64,000 nt of DNA from CAVSWT01 sp963775245 (GTDB lineage: Bacteria; Bacteroidota; Ignavibacteria; Ignavibacteriales; Ignavibacteriaceae), in assembly GCA_963775245.1 (NCBI GenBank), contig CAVZID010000019.1, positions 62,001 to 126,000 of the forward strand, in the 5' to 3' direction. Positions within the stretch are counted from its first letter, which is position 1. Each line of letters starts with the position of its first letter. Below, one piece after another: positions 8,520-17,754 of this stretch. The notes under the pieces are model-generated. The model saw nothing but the letters and a program-made list of their open reading frames with translations, searched no databases and was not told the DNA's origin. Position numbers and translations under genes: made by a program.

Positions 8520-10832
8520 CTAAAAATATATCACAGTAATTGTCACATCTGCTTCTCTGCCTTTATCATCGATACATGAGATTTTTATTTTGCCTTTTCC
8601 TGGTTTGTAAAAAACATTTTGCCCGGGCCTGGAAGTTTTGAAATATCTATTGTTAACATACCAATACTGTTTTGAAGAACCGGATTCGGAAACTGCTTGC
8701 AACAAAATTCCTTCGCCGGATTTTTCTTCAATGTAATACTCATAATCTTTTGTGGGTGAAATTATTTTTAAACCTTTACTGGTAAATCTTTTTTGACATA
8801 CTGGATTGTGTGGAGGAATTTTTAAATATGCAATATTATTTTGATCATACCATAATCTTAGTCCTGAATCATAAATCGGGAAAGCTTTTTTCTTTACATT
8901 TGTTGAAGGCATACAGTCAGGACAATATTCCATTGTTTCAGAGTCATTCACATAAATTTCTTTGTATAATCCGCATACTTTATTGTGTGAAATATTTTTT
9001 ATGTATTCATCTTCAACAAAATGTTTACAGAATTTTGAAGGCAGCAGCCCGGTTTCAGCACATACTTTTCTTGTTAGTATATTATCCGGCTTTTTGAACC
9101 ATTCTTTTTTTGAATCATTGTCTATCGAATTATATAAATCAAAAAGTAATGGCACAGCCATATTGGCTCCCGAAAGTTCCGGCGAACCTTTACCGTCAAA
9201 GTTGCCCATCCAAACCCCGATTGTATATCTTGGATTAAAGCCGACAGCCCATGCATCTCTTTTTCCATAAGAAGTTCCTGTCTTCCAGGCAATGCGGGGC
9301 AAAGTAGATTTATTTACCATATCATTTGAGAAATCAGGACGATAATTATTTGATAAAATATCAGCAATTAAATATGACGCCTCAGAAGAAAAAATCTTTT
9401 TCGATTTATGATTTTTTACATCTGATAAAATGTAATTTAATCTGTGAAGCTTACCATTACATGCGAAACAAGAATACATAGTGGTTAATTCTTCCAACGT
9501 AACTCCGCAGCCCCCAAGAATAGTCGACAAACCTAAAATATCTTTTTGATTTTTTATTTCTTCAAAGTTGCTATTAATTAGAAGATTGATAAATTCTTTT
9601 AAACCAATGTTATCGAGTAATCTGACTGCCGGAACATTTAACGACCAAAGCAATGCTTTTTCTGCAGTTATATCGCCGTGAAATTGCAAATCATAATTTT
9701 CAGGTTCATATCCATGGAAGTCAGTTGGAATGTCCAGCAGCTTCATTTGCGGGGTTAATGAACCTTGATCAAAAGCATGTGCATATAGTGCAGGCTTTAA
9801 AGTTGATCCCGGGGAACGAACAGCAATAACACCGTTTACCTGTCCATCTGTTTTAATATTGTAATAATCTGAAGAGCCGCAGTATGCAGCAGCCGAATGA
9901 GTTTTGTTATCAATAATCAAAACCGCTCCATTTGTTACTCCATTTGATTTAACTCTGTTAACATAGTTGTAAAGCAGATTCTCTGCTTTCTGCTGAACTT
10001 CTAAATCTAAAGTTGTTTGTATTTTATTGCCCTTAAAATTTTGATTAATATAGTTGCTGAAATGTGGAGCCAGGAAAGGCACATCATATCTGTTTGCGGT
10101 TAACGGTTCATTTAAAGCATCTTCCAAATATTTTTTAGGAAAAACATTATCCTTAATAAATTCCTTAATGCGAAAGTTTCTGGCTTTACGTGCAGCGGAA
10201 ACATTTTTATCCAAACGGTATCTGTTTGGGTCATTCGGAATCTCAGCTAGCATTATTGATTGCGCCAAACTAAGTTTTGAAGGAGGCCGGTTAAAATAAA
10301 CATAAGCAGCTGATTTTACTCCTTCGATATTCCCACCGAAAGGGAGATGGCTTAGATAAATTTGTAGAATTTCTTTTTTGCTGTAATGAAATTCAAGTTG
10401 AATTGCCCGCAGCATTTCTTCAAACTTATTTAGATAGGTTCTTTTACCCGGTTCTAAAATTCTAATCACCTGCATTGAAATAGTGGAAGCACCGGATACA
10501 ACATGGCCTGATTTTATATTTGAAAATAATGCTTGAATAACTGAAACAGGGTTCACACCAAAGTGCCAATAAAACCATGAATCTTCTTTTGAAATTATTG
10601 CGTGAATTAAATCAGGTGAGACTTCATTTAGCTTTGTTTCCATTCTCCATTTATCGTCCGGAGTTAGAAATGCAGAAAGCATGGTTCCATTTTTAGCAAG
10701 CACTACTTTTGAATATTGTTTTGTAGGAGGCAAGGGAAACAACGCATCAATAAGCAGCAGGAACAATAAAAAATAAATTGCACCTGATAGGTATTTCGAA
10801 TCTAAAAACTTTTTTAATTTTTTTAAAAACAT
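8520..10832 (-). CDS. pbpC: Penicillin-binding protein 1C (bifunctional transglycosylase/transpeptidase)
   Basis: A 770-residue class A PBP of the PbpC type. It has an N-terminal membrane anchor (residues about 15-33), a GT51 glycosyltransferase domain with catalytic E83 in EDSWFYWHFGV, and a transpeptidase domain with SxxK at S343-K346 (GSTLKP), SxN at S397-N399 (SLN) and KTGT at 517-520. A C-terminal BiPBP_C-like beta domain follows (about 680-770). It polymerises and cross-links peptidoglycan in the periplasm. As in E. coli (yfhM-pbpC), it lies next to an alpha-2-macroglobulin gene, here 153 bp upstream in the same direction. All catalytic motifs are intact. Confidence 0.95.
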   Translation of the reverse strand: MFLKKLKKFLDSKYLSGAIYFLLFLLLIDALFPLPPTKQYSKVVLAKNGTMLSAFLTPDDKWRMETKLNEVSPDLIHAIISKEDSWFYWHFGVNPVSVIQALFSNIKSGHVVSGASTISMQVIRILEPGKRTYLNKFEEMLRAIQLEFHYSKKEILQIYLSHLPFGGNIEGVKSAAYVYFNRPPSKLSLAQSIMLAEIPNDPNRYRLDKNVSAARKARNFRIKEFIKDNVFPKKYLEDALNEPLTANRYDVPFLAPHFSNYINQNFKGNKIQTTLDLEVQQKAENLLYNYVNRVKSNGVTNGAVLIIDNKTHSAAAYCGSSDYYNIKTDGQVNGVIAVRSPGSTLKPALYAHAFDQGSLTPQMKLLDIPTDFHGYEPENYDLQFHGDITAEKALLWSLNVPAVRLLDNIGLKEFINLLINSNFEEIKNQKDILGLSTILGGCGVTLEELTTMYSCFACNGKLHRLNYILSDVKNHKSKKIFSSEASYLIADILSNNYRPDFSNDMVNKSTLPRIAWKTGTSYGKRDAWAVGFNPRYTIGVWMGNFDGKGSPELSGANMAVPLLFDLYNSIDNDSKKEWFKKPDNILTRKVCAETGLLPSKFCKHFVEDEYIKNISHNKVCGLYKEIYVNDSETMEYCPDCMPSTNVKKKAFPIYDSGLRLWYDQNNIAYLKIPPHNPVCQKRFTSKGLKIISPTKDYEYYIEEKSGEGILLQAVSESGSSKQYWYVNNRYFKTSRPGQNVFYKPGKGKIKISCIDDKGREADVTITVIYF

Positions 10833-10844
10833 TTTATTCTATTG

Positions 10845-10964
10845 CCGTCAACTTCAGTTGACGGAAAAGTTAATCTCTATTTATAAAGGCTTTAGCCCCA
10901 TCCAATGTGGCTAAAGCCAATCACTTAAATTGTGAATTCATAATCCGTCAGTTAAAACTGACGG
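10845..10964. repeat. Composite of three palindromes between pbpC and the macroglobulin gene
   Basis: Two related 20-bp palindromes, CCGTCAACTTCAGTTGACGG (10845-10864) and CCGTCAGTTAAAACTGACGG (10945-10964), start exactly 100 bp apart. They flank a third inverted repeat, GGCTTTAGCC ... GGCTAAAGCC (10888-10918). The layout looks like a mobile or amplified intergenic repeat (REP/MITE-like) and could fold into a cloverleaf-like RNA between the two cotranscribed genes. Confidence 0.7.
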
Positions 10965-10985
10965 TAATTTTCCGGGATTACAAAA

Positions 10986-13358
10986 TTATTTCTCAACAAC
11001 TTTAACAACTCCAGCACCATTATATGAATGATATTCCGGATCATACATTGCGTCGGCACCAATTACTGGCAATTGAAAAGTTCCTTTGCTTACAACTCTA
11101 AGCATGTAATAAAATTCTTTCGTCTGGTTACTGTACAAAGTTGTGAATAAAAGCAATCGGTCATCACGAATATCCATATATTGAATGTACAAAGGATTCT
11201 TCGGCTGCCAATTCAATTTTGTTGACGCTGAAAGTCTTGGGTTCTCAATTTCAAATCCGGCTGGAATCATATCTGTAATTACGATATTCTCTGCTGATCT
11301 TTCCAATCCGGTTAAAGAAATTTTACATACAATTAACTGTCCTTGATCAAAAACCCCACTTAAAATTGGAGCCCCGGTTCTATAATCATAATATGCTCTT
11401 CTTACACGCATGTTTGAATCTTCTTCTTTAACTTTTTGATTGAGCTTTATGCCATTGGTATTCCAGAAATAATAAACTTCTCCACTACCGGAAGCATTTA
11501 ACGAAACCTGAGCTTTATTTGAATTTGGAATCTTTGCCGTAATATCTTTCCCATCAAATGTATTTATTGTCTTCCCGTTTGAAATAATATTGACATTAAC
11601 ATTACTGTTTGAATTTATACTGGCAGCTTTACCCAAAGCAAGAAAAGTAAATGACCGATCTTGAGTTGAATAAATCTCGTTAGCATGATCAGTTAAATAT
11701 TTAATAATATATGGAATCTGTTCACTTGCAGGCTGAACTTCCAAAAGTACATTCAGCATAATTGCATTTGCTCTTATTTCAGAATCAAAACATCCGCCTG
11801 TTAACCTTAAGGTTTTTTCAGGTATAAAAGTTTTTGGCATCATTTCATAATAAGTATTCCATTGTCCCATCAATGCATAACCTCCCGCTAGCAGATATTT
11901 TGTATCATTAGTTAGTAAATGCGGACGGGCTTTGTAATAATTCATTGTGGCGATATCACCCTTATCTGCTAACGCTAAAACGTACAATGCATATAAAATT
12001 TCTTTCTTGGCAATTTTAACAACAGTTCTTTTGTTATTTGAGTAAATCGTATAATCGTAAGTGCCGTTAGACTTACTAAGCTTTGCAATATAATTTAGTA
12101 ATTTTGAAAGCACACTCTCCGAGACATTAAATCTTGCTTTTCTTGCTTCAATTAAAAAGTGTGCTGCATAAACGCTTCCCCAATCATTGGTATAATTGCC
12201 GCCCTGCCAGTATGCAATAGATCCATCATACAACTGCATTGATTCGATTTTCTTAATCCCTTCATTAACAAAATAAACCGGGTTGTTCGTTCTATACAAA
12301 TCGCGTGCAACCAATTTTGCGAGGTCTTCAAAATATAATTGAGGGAAAAGCTTTGAAACAGTTTGTTCTATACATCCGTAAGGATATCCAACCAAATATT
12401 TTAAATGTTTAGCAAATTTTATTGCCGGGAATTTGCTAATTGTCACCGAAGCTTCTTGCGTTCCATCGACATAATCTTTGGGCATTTCAACATTAATCGT
12501 CTCACCTGCTTTAATATTTCCCGACCCGCTTTCAACAAAGTAAGGAGATATTGGACGAACACCGATTTCTGTTTCATCTTTTACTTTTGCTATTCCGGAA
12601 GTTTCAAAAATAATTTTCCCTACTCCGACTTTTTCATTGCTGCATATTTTAAAATGTACTCTGCCGGTCGAGTTACCCGGAATTGTAACCGATTGTTTAT
12701 TTAATGAAACGATTTTTAACGGCCCTTCAACTTTTACGTTGACCTCCACATTTCCTTCATTCGCTGTTGTATTAATAATTGAAACCGAAGAATTTAAAGT
12801 ATCGTTCGTAGATAAGAACCGCGGCATCTCCGGCTGCAGTATTAAATCATCTGCAACTTTAATGTGCTGTTCAGCGCTGCCGAATCTTGGGCCGGAAAAT
12901 GCAACCACCATTAATCTAATATCCCCGATAAATTGAGGAATATCCAGCGGAATAGTCACTATTCCATCACTATTTGTTTTAACGATGCCGCTCCAGAAAG
13001 AAAGTAATTTAAATCTTTTAGCTGTAACTGGATTGGATCTCTTTTTCAATTGCTCCTGTTCTTCCGCACCGCCGTCACCGCCGGTTGAAGAATTGCGAGA
13101 AATGATTTCTGGCAGCAGCAGTTTGTACAAATCATAACTGTCAACTTTTAATGACCGTTTTGCATACATGTATTTATAAGGATCTGGTGTTTCATAATTT
13201 TTTATTTGCAAGATACCTTCATCAACTGCCGCAAGAGTGACATAAATATTCTTTTCAGCATTTGTTTTAATTTTGACTTGCTGTTTTGTATTAGGTTTTA
13301 TTTTTTCTGGTGCAGTTATCGTAACCGGCAGATGATATTCACTCTTCTCTACTTTCAT
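10986..13358 (-). CDS. Alpha-2-macroglobulin, C-terminal fragment (thioester and receptor-binding part)
   Basis: Third and last piece of one frameshifted gene (10986-16420). The coding frame is open from about 13400 (NSGTPFFVGHGFAS), joining directly to the end of the middle piece; the first ATG is at 13358. It carries the bait-region end, the MG/ANA domains, the thioester site GYPYGCIEQT (coded near 12352-12385), where Cys and Gln form the internal thioester, the alpha-helical thioester domain and the C-terminal MG10-like domain. Bacterial macroglobulins trap proteases that attack the periplasm. The shift is caused by one extra A in AAA at 13399-13401. The thioester residues are intact. Confidence 0.9.
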   Translation of the reverse strand: MKVEKSEYHLPVTITAPEKIKPNTKQQVKIKTNAEKNIYVTLAAVDEGILQIKNYETPDPYKYMYAKRSLKVDSYDLYKLLLPEIISRNSSTGGDGGAEEQEQLKKRSNPVTAKRFKLLSFWSGIVKTNSDGIVTIPLDIPQFIGDIRLMVVAFSGPRFGSAEQHIKVADDLILQPEMPRFLSTNDTLNSSVSIINTTANEGNVEVNVKVEGPLKIVSLNKQSVTIPGNSTGRVHFKICSNEKVGVGKIIFETSGIAKVKDETEIGVRPISPYFVESGSGNIKAGETINVEMPKDYVDGTQEASVTISKFPAIKFAKHLKYLVGYPYGCIEQTVSKLFPQLYFEDLAKLVARDLYRTNNPVYFVNEGIKKIESMQLYDGSIAYWQGGNYTNDWGSVYAAHFLIEARKARFNVSESVLSKLLNYIAKLSKSNGTYDYTIYSNNKRTVVKIAKKEILYALYVLALADKGDIATMNYYKARPHLLTNDTKYLLAGGYALMGQWNTYYEMMPKTFIPEKTLRLTGGCFDSEIRANAIMLNVLLEVQPASEQIPYIIKYLTDHANEIYSTQDRSFTFLALGKAASINSNSNVNVNIISNGKTINTFDGKDITAKIPNSNKAQVSLNASGSGEVYYFWNTNGIKLNQKVKEEDSNMRVRRAYYDYRTGAPILSGVFDQGQLIVCKISLTGLERSAENIVITDMIPAGFEIENPRLSASTKLNWQPKNPLYIQYMDIRDDRLLLFTTLYSNQTKEFYYMLRVVSKGTFQLPVIGADAMYDPEYHSYNGAGVVKVVEK

Positions 13359-13395
13359 TGAAGCAAAGCCATGACCAACAAAGAATGGTGTTCCG

Positions 13396-14664
13396 CTATT
13401 TAAGAGTATGCTTCTTAAATAACGTTGCAGTTACATAAACATTTGGCATAAAATCTTCATTAACATCAATTTCAACTTGTGTTGATTTGTTTTCGATATT
13501 AACATAACGGTACTCTAAAACATTGTTTCTTTCAATTGTTAAAAGAACTTTACCGGAGAATGGCGCAGTTAAAAGTATCTTTGCTTTGTCTCCCGGGTTA
13601 TAAACTTTTTTATCAAAAACTAAATCAACTTTGCCTTCTTTATTTACAGAAAAAGATGAAGCAGTTGAACTTCCCCAGCCATAAGCATAAAAATTTGTAC
13701 GATAAAAATCTTTACTTCCTTCTTTTGAAATTCTTAATTGATACCTCCCCGATTTGGAAACAATAAATGAAAAATCTTTTGGCCCGCTGGAAATATCAAC
13801 CGGTTTTTCCCACTCATCATATTCTTTCTCTTCAGAGTTATAATAAAATTGTCCATAGCTGTTTTTCTTTAAAACAGTCTGCCATTCATATCTTACCAGT
13901 TTAGCCGTTGCTTTAAAATCTTTTATTGGGATATCGTATTGATCCACTGCAACAAATTTAAAATTTAATTTTTCATTTGTGCCGAAATAATATCCTTCTG
14001 ATTTTGTCCCGATAAAATAATCATTTGGATAAACATTAAAGCTTGCAGTCTGATTCACGGTTCTTCCGGTTAAATCAAAAACACTTACATAAATATTTCC
14101 ATAAAAATATCCACCGGAAGATAATTTGTCAGGAATGGTATCAATTATAGTTGACTTTCCATCCGCATCAAGAGTGCCGTCCCTTTGAATGTCTTGTATT
14201 CTTGAATTTTTAATTGATGAACTGAAATCATAAGCAGGATATTTTTTACTTACAAAAGGCCTGTATCTTAGTTGAATTTCAGATTGATATTTTAGTCCTG
14301 ATGCTTTTGCTCCAAATAAAAATTCAGATTCTAAATTAGCAGTAACAATTTCGCCGGGCCGCACTTTTTCTTTATCAGTTTTAATTTTTACCCTTATTTT
14401 ATCAGGCACAAAATCTTCAACATTAAAACCGTAAGTTCCAATTAATTGTTTGGGGCCTGAATAAACTTCAGCATTGTATCTTCCGGTTTGGGCAAAACTA
14501 GGAATATCAAATGAAAGCTCGAATGAACCTTCATCATTCAATGTCTTTTTGAATTCATCAAAGACTTTTCCGGTTGGAGAAATTACTTTTACTATTATAG
14601 GAATATCTTTTACAATTTTAATTTTATCATTCCGAACTATTCCAACAATATTAATTTTATCTCC
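13396..14664 (-). CDS. Alpha-2-macroglobulin, middle fragment (MG domains)
   Basis: Second piece of the split macroglobulin. The frame is continuous with the family from GDKINIVGIVRNDK at 14664 down to KKHTLK at 13399, covering the MG3-MG6-like beta-sandwich domains before the thioester part. It has no good start of its own; a gene finder would choose TTG at 14541. It connects to the upstream piece at G-run 14663-14665 and to the downstream piece at A-run 13399-13401. Removing one base at each place restores a single reading frame of about 1,810 codons. Confidence 0.85.
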   Translation of the reverse strand, partial: GDKINIVGIVRNDKIKIVKDIPIIVKVISPTGKVFDEFKKTLNDEGSFELSFDIPSFAQTGRYNAEVYSGPKQLIGTYGFNVEDFVPDKIRVKIKTDKEKVRPGEIVTANLESEFLFGAKASGLKYQSEIQLRYRPFVSKKYPAYDFSSSIKNSRIQDIQRDGTLDADGKSTIIDTIPDKLSSGGYFYGNIYVSVFDLTGRTVNQTASFNVYPNDYFIGTKSEGYYFGTNEKLNFKFVAVDQYDIPIKDFKATAKLVRYEWQTVLKKNSYGQFYYNSEEKEYDEWEKPVDISSGPKDFSFIVSKSGRYQLRISKEGSKDFYRTNFYAYGWGSSTASSFSVNKEGKVDLVFDKKVYNPGDKAKILLTAPFSGKVLLTIERNNVLEYRYVNIENKSTQVEIDVNEDFMPNVYVTATLFKKHTLK

Positions 14665-16420
14665 CGGTGCGGTAAAGATTTCGTTCTGAATAAATAAACG
14701 TATTATAATTTTCAGAATATTGATAAATCCCGCCTACATCAAACCTTGAAGTTTCAATTTCTGTATTATTTAAATCAAGGTAATTGAAATCATTATCTTT
14801 TTCGGCTGTTATTAGTCTTGGATAAAATCCTTCAATCTTTGCTTTAACTCCTGTGAATTTTATAATTCCTTCGTCATTAGTTTTGCCGGAAAGAATTGTT
14901 TGATTGTTTGTTGATATTATCTCTATCTGAACATCTTTTACAGGTTCTGTAGTTGCAATAGAATTAACAAAAACCATTAATTCATCTTCAGATTTTTTAC
15001 AAATAATTCCAAGGTCGGAAATCGCAACCATCTTGGAATCTCTTTCCCATCTGTCATTTGTAGCATGAACATTAACTACAAATACTCCTTTTCGCTGCTG
15101 ATTCAAAGCCTTGCTAAGATTGACAGTAAATTTTTGAAGCCAGTTTTTCTTGTTGGAAAGGTTAATTTTTTCAGTATAAATTTCTTTGCCGTAATCACTA
15201 ACATAAAATTCCCCGTTGCTGTTATAATAATCATCATAATAGTAATCTTCATCATCATAGTTGTAACGACGAAATCTATAACTGTTGCTGTTTAAAAAGT
15301 AAAGAAGATTGTTTTTAAATACTTGAAGCACTTCCACTTCCGCACCGGTTTCATTTACGGCATTCACCTCTAAATTTTTCTGCCCTGAAAGCATCATGTA
15401 AATGCCGGCTTTGTCAGTAAAATTTATTGAAGGATTTATATTTACAAGAACAACATCCTGTTCATAATCAAACTCAAGCTGTCCGCCGTATAATCCAGGC
15501 AATCCTTTGCTGATTTTTAAGTGCGCTGTTTGAACATCAGAAAAATCTCCTTCAATCCTAAATTGATTTTCATTCACTGTGAAAGTAAGCTTTTTCTCAG
15601 GAGTAATTTTGACATAATCAGCAACCTGTTTGTCATCTACTGTCTGCGTAGTTGAAACCACTATCCATCCGGTCGTTCCGTCAAAGCCGGATGATACAGA
15701 CGTGATAGCAAGTTTTGTGATGGGAGGAAGATTTTGCTCAAATTCTCTAGTGTCTTGTAATGGTTTTTTACCGATGACAGACATCAATCCTTTTTTAATT
15801 TTAATCTCAAGTTTTTGCTCTCTATCCGTCTGTTTAACTTCGCCTAAATTTATTGCCATCACTTCTGACGGTTTATCGGAAACAACTTGGAAATCCTTTA
15901 CCTCTTCCCCGCCTCTTGTTATTTCAAGATTATTTTTCAATTGCTCAGGTGAAACTGCATAATTGAAATATAAATTTGCCTGAACACTTAATTTGTAATC
16001 TTGATTAGGAATTCGCGTCCAAAAGAATTCAACTTTGTTAGCATCAAAGTCCGGGGTGTGAAATTCGTAGGTATCAAAATCGGAAGAGTATTTTGTATTG
16101 AATAAAACTTTATCTGTTACTTTGGCTTTGTAATCTTGAATTGCCTGTAAAGGATAATCGGGAGAAAAAATTAAAGTATTTCCTGAAACCCATTTAAACT
16201 TTCCTTCTATTTTCGGTTCAAAAGTTACGAACTCATCGGTCAGCCATTTATCCTGTACATCCGCAGGTGCAAGGTTTTCAGAAAACTCAATTTTAAATGT
16301 TGTTAGATTTTCTACTTTGCCTTGAGGATCAAATTTTGTAATTGTAACTTTATTGCCAGTCCCGCAGCCAACAATAAGAACGATGAGAGAAAAAATGGAA
16401 AGAAGTTTTAATGCTTTCAC
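14657..16420 (-). CDS. Alpha-2-macroglobulin, N-terminal lipoprotein fragment
   Basis: First piece of a YfhM-like alpha-2-macroglobulin. The start is GTG 16420 with GGGAG six bases upstream. Residues 1-19 form a lipoprotein signal ending in LIVGC, so the mature protein is lipid-anchored, probably on the periplasmic face of a membrane. The MG1/Ig-like N-terminal domains follow, ending in FIYSERNLYRTG, the usual entry to MG2. One extra G in GGG (14663-14665) then gives a stop at 14657-14659. A full-length product would pair with PBP1C: the protein is thought to guard the cell when peptidoglycan and outer membrane are breached. As written the product lacks the thioester and is non-functional. 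Confidence 0.9.
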   Translation of the reverse strand: MKALKLLSIFSLIVLIVGCGTGNKVTITKFDPQGKVENLTTFKIEFSENLAPADVQDKWLTDEFVTFEPKIEGKFKWVSGNTLIFSPDYPLQAIQDYKAKVTDKVLFNTKYSSDFDTYEFHTPDFDANKVEFFWTRIPNQDYKLSVQANLYFNYAVSPEQLKNNLEITRGGEEVKDFQVVSDKPSEVMAINLGEVKQTDREQKLEIKIKKGLMSVIGKKPLQDTREFEQNLPPITKLAITSVSSGFDGTTGWIVVSTTQTVDDKQVADYVKITPEKKLTFTVNENQFRIEGDFSDVQTAHLKISKGLPGLYGGQLEFDYEQDVVLVNINPSINFTDKAGIYMMLSGQKNLEVNAVNETGAEVEVLQVFKNNLLYFLNSNSYRFRRYNYDDEDYYYDDYYNSNGEFYVSDYGKEIYTEKINLSNKKNWLQKFTVNLSKALNQQRKGVFVVNVHATNDRWERDSKMVAISDLGIICKKSEDELMVFVNSIATTEPVKDVQIEIISTNNQTILSGKTNDEGIIKFTGVKAKIEGFYPRLITAEKDNDFNYLDLNNTEIETSRFDVGGIYQYSENYNTFIYSERNLYRTGR

Positions 16421-16474
16421 GGCAGCTCCCTTTTGGTTTAATCATTGAATGAATTGTTCCGTACTTTGTTTATA

Positions 16475-16502
16475 AAGATAATGAATCGCTGATAAATGTG
16501 AA
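16475..16502 (-). promoter_or_regulatory. Possible promoter of the macroglobulin-pbpC unit
   Basis: Minus-strand TTCACA (16502-16497), 16 bases, TATCTT (16480-16475), about 55 bases before the GTG start at 16420. The -35 is good (5 of 6) and the -10 is weak. Confidence 0.3.
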
Positions 16503-16537
16503 ATTAAAAATTTAGGAATTTTTAAAAATCGAATTTA

Positions 16538-16680
16538 AGTTATATTACTCTGTGCTTGTACCCGGGCTGTCATGAACTCCGATGGACAGGCATTTCATGA
16601 CATGATAGAATTAAATATGTTCGGTCACGAAGTGGTTCGTGACCGGCAATGATGAATAGTTATATTACTCTGTGCTTGTG
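16538..16680. repeat. Intergenic repeat: 22-bp direct repeats 120 bp apart with two hairpins
   Basis: The same 22 bp (AGTTATATTACTCTG then TGCTTGT) occur at 16538-16559 and 16658-16679, exactly 120 bp apart. Between them are two inverted repeats: TGTCATGAA ... TTCATGACA (about 16568-16602) and CGGTCACGAA-GTGG-TTCGTGACCG (16622-16645). The stretch 16421-16877 holds no gene that I can support. The layout suggests a small mobile repeat that duplicated its flank, or two copies of an interspersed element. Confidence 0.65.
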
Positions 16681-16753
16681 CCAACATAATGATGTTAGTC
16701 TTAACTTGTCGGATACTGAATGTTTCATTGATGACAATAACTTTTAATCTACA

Positions 16754-16780
16754 AACCCAATTCCTTAAAGGAATTGGGTT
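16754..16780. repeat. 27-bp near-perfect palindrome (AACCCAATTCCTT family)
   Basis: Arms AACCCAATTCCTT (16754-16766) and AAGGAATTGGGTT (16768-16780) with a one-base centre. It shares the AACCCAATT core with the hairpin at 3700-3733. It lies about 100 bp upstream of the CDF gene and just before a TATAAT at 16787-16792, so it could be an operator or a terminator of leftward or rightward transcripts. Confidence 0.6.
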
Positions 16781-16877
16781 AATAATTATAATCCCCCTAA
16801 TATTTAAAAAAGAATCTACAAATATTTTTTCTTCCCCAAACAATTTTTTTTAAAACAATTCTCGCTTATTTTTATTC

Positions 16878-17729
16878 ATGGCAAAATTATTAAAACGTGC
16901 TACTACGCTGTCATTGGCAACCAATATTTTCCTTTTTTTAATTAAAGGTTTTATTGGAATTATGTCGAATTCAATTGCCGTTATTTCCGATGCAGTTAAC
17001 TCCTTAACGGATATTGTCTCATCCGCAGCAATCATGTACAGTGTTCATGTATCCTTAAAAAAGCCGGATGATGAACATCAGTTCGGACATCATGCCGCCC
17101 AGCCGATTGCCGTTTTTATAATTGCTCTTTTTTCTGCCATAGTTGGAATAGAGATAATCAAAGAATCAATTAAACGCATTTCGGCTCCCACAAGTCTTGA
17201 AATATCCCTTCCCGTTTATTTAGTATTGGTGCTCACAATAATTATTAAATTAATTTTAATGCGCTACCAATCAAAAGTTGGAAAAGTATTTAAAAGTCCG
17301 GGATTAAAAGCAAGTGCAGTTGACAGTTTGAACGATGTTCTTTCCTCATCTCTTTCATTGATTGGAGTTGCAGGGATTGAATTTGGTTATCCTTCCCTTG
17401 ACGGAATAGTGGGAATTTTTATCGCTTTTGTTATTATGAAATCCGGTTATGAAATTGCCAAAGAAAACATTAACTATCTTATGGGCAGGGCTGCCGATGA
17501 AAAAATTATATTAGAAATTGCGAATACAGCCTTAAAAGTAAATGGGGTAAAAGGCATGAATGATTTAAGATCATTTTACGTCGGTAATAAATTTCATATA
17601 GAAATTCATATTGAAGTTGATAAAGATGAGACTACTGCAATTTCGCATGACATAGGTGAAATAGTTCGAACTGAGATTATGAAATTACCCGATATTTCAA
17701 AAGTTTTTGTCCACATTGATCCGGTTTAA
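16878..17729 (+). CDS. Cation diffusion facilitator metal exporter, Mn-type residues
   Basis: A 283-residue CDF protein with six predicted membrane helices and the C-terminal cytoplasmic domain (residues about 210-283, ending SKVFVHIDPV). The transport-site residues are N41xxxD45 in TM2 (VNSLTD) and D149xxxD153 in TM5 (VDSLND). Zinc CDFs carry His at one of these positions; the Asn/Asp-Asp-Asp set is the one described for bacterial manganese exporters of the MntE type. I therefore infer Mn2+ efflux. The start ATG 16878 has no visible Shine-Dalgarno. A perfect TATAAT at 16787-16792 with a poor -35 may be its promoter. Function as a CDF is secure; the metal is inferred. Confidence 0.9.
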   Translation: MAKLLKRATTLSLATNIFLFLIKGFIGIMSNSIAVISDAVNSLTDIVSSAAIMYSVHVSLKKPDDEHQFGHHAAQPIAVFIIALFSAIVGIEIIKESIKRISAPTSLEISLPVYLVLVLTIIIKLILMRYQSKVGKVFKSPGLKASAVDSLNDVLSSSLSLIGVAGIEFGYPSLDGIVGIFIAFVIMKSGYEIAKENINYLMGRAADEKIILEIANTALKVNGVKGMNDLRSFYVGNKFHIEIHIEVDKDETTAISHDIGEIVRTEIMKLPDISKVFVHIDPV

Positions 17730-17754
17730 TTTTTTTTCAGAGTAAACATTTTTA

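Noticed and set aside
16538..16680. Possible CRISPR remnant
   Set aside because: Only two direct repeats, 98 bp apart, with internal hairpins; no array spacing and no cas gene in the window.
16625..16843. 72-residue open frame on the minus strand
   Set aside because: It runs through the hairpins and direct repeat of an intergenic element, with no ribosome site and no family likeness.
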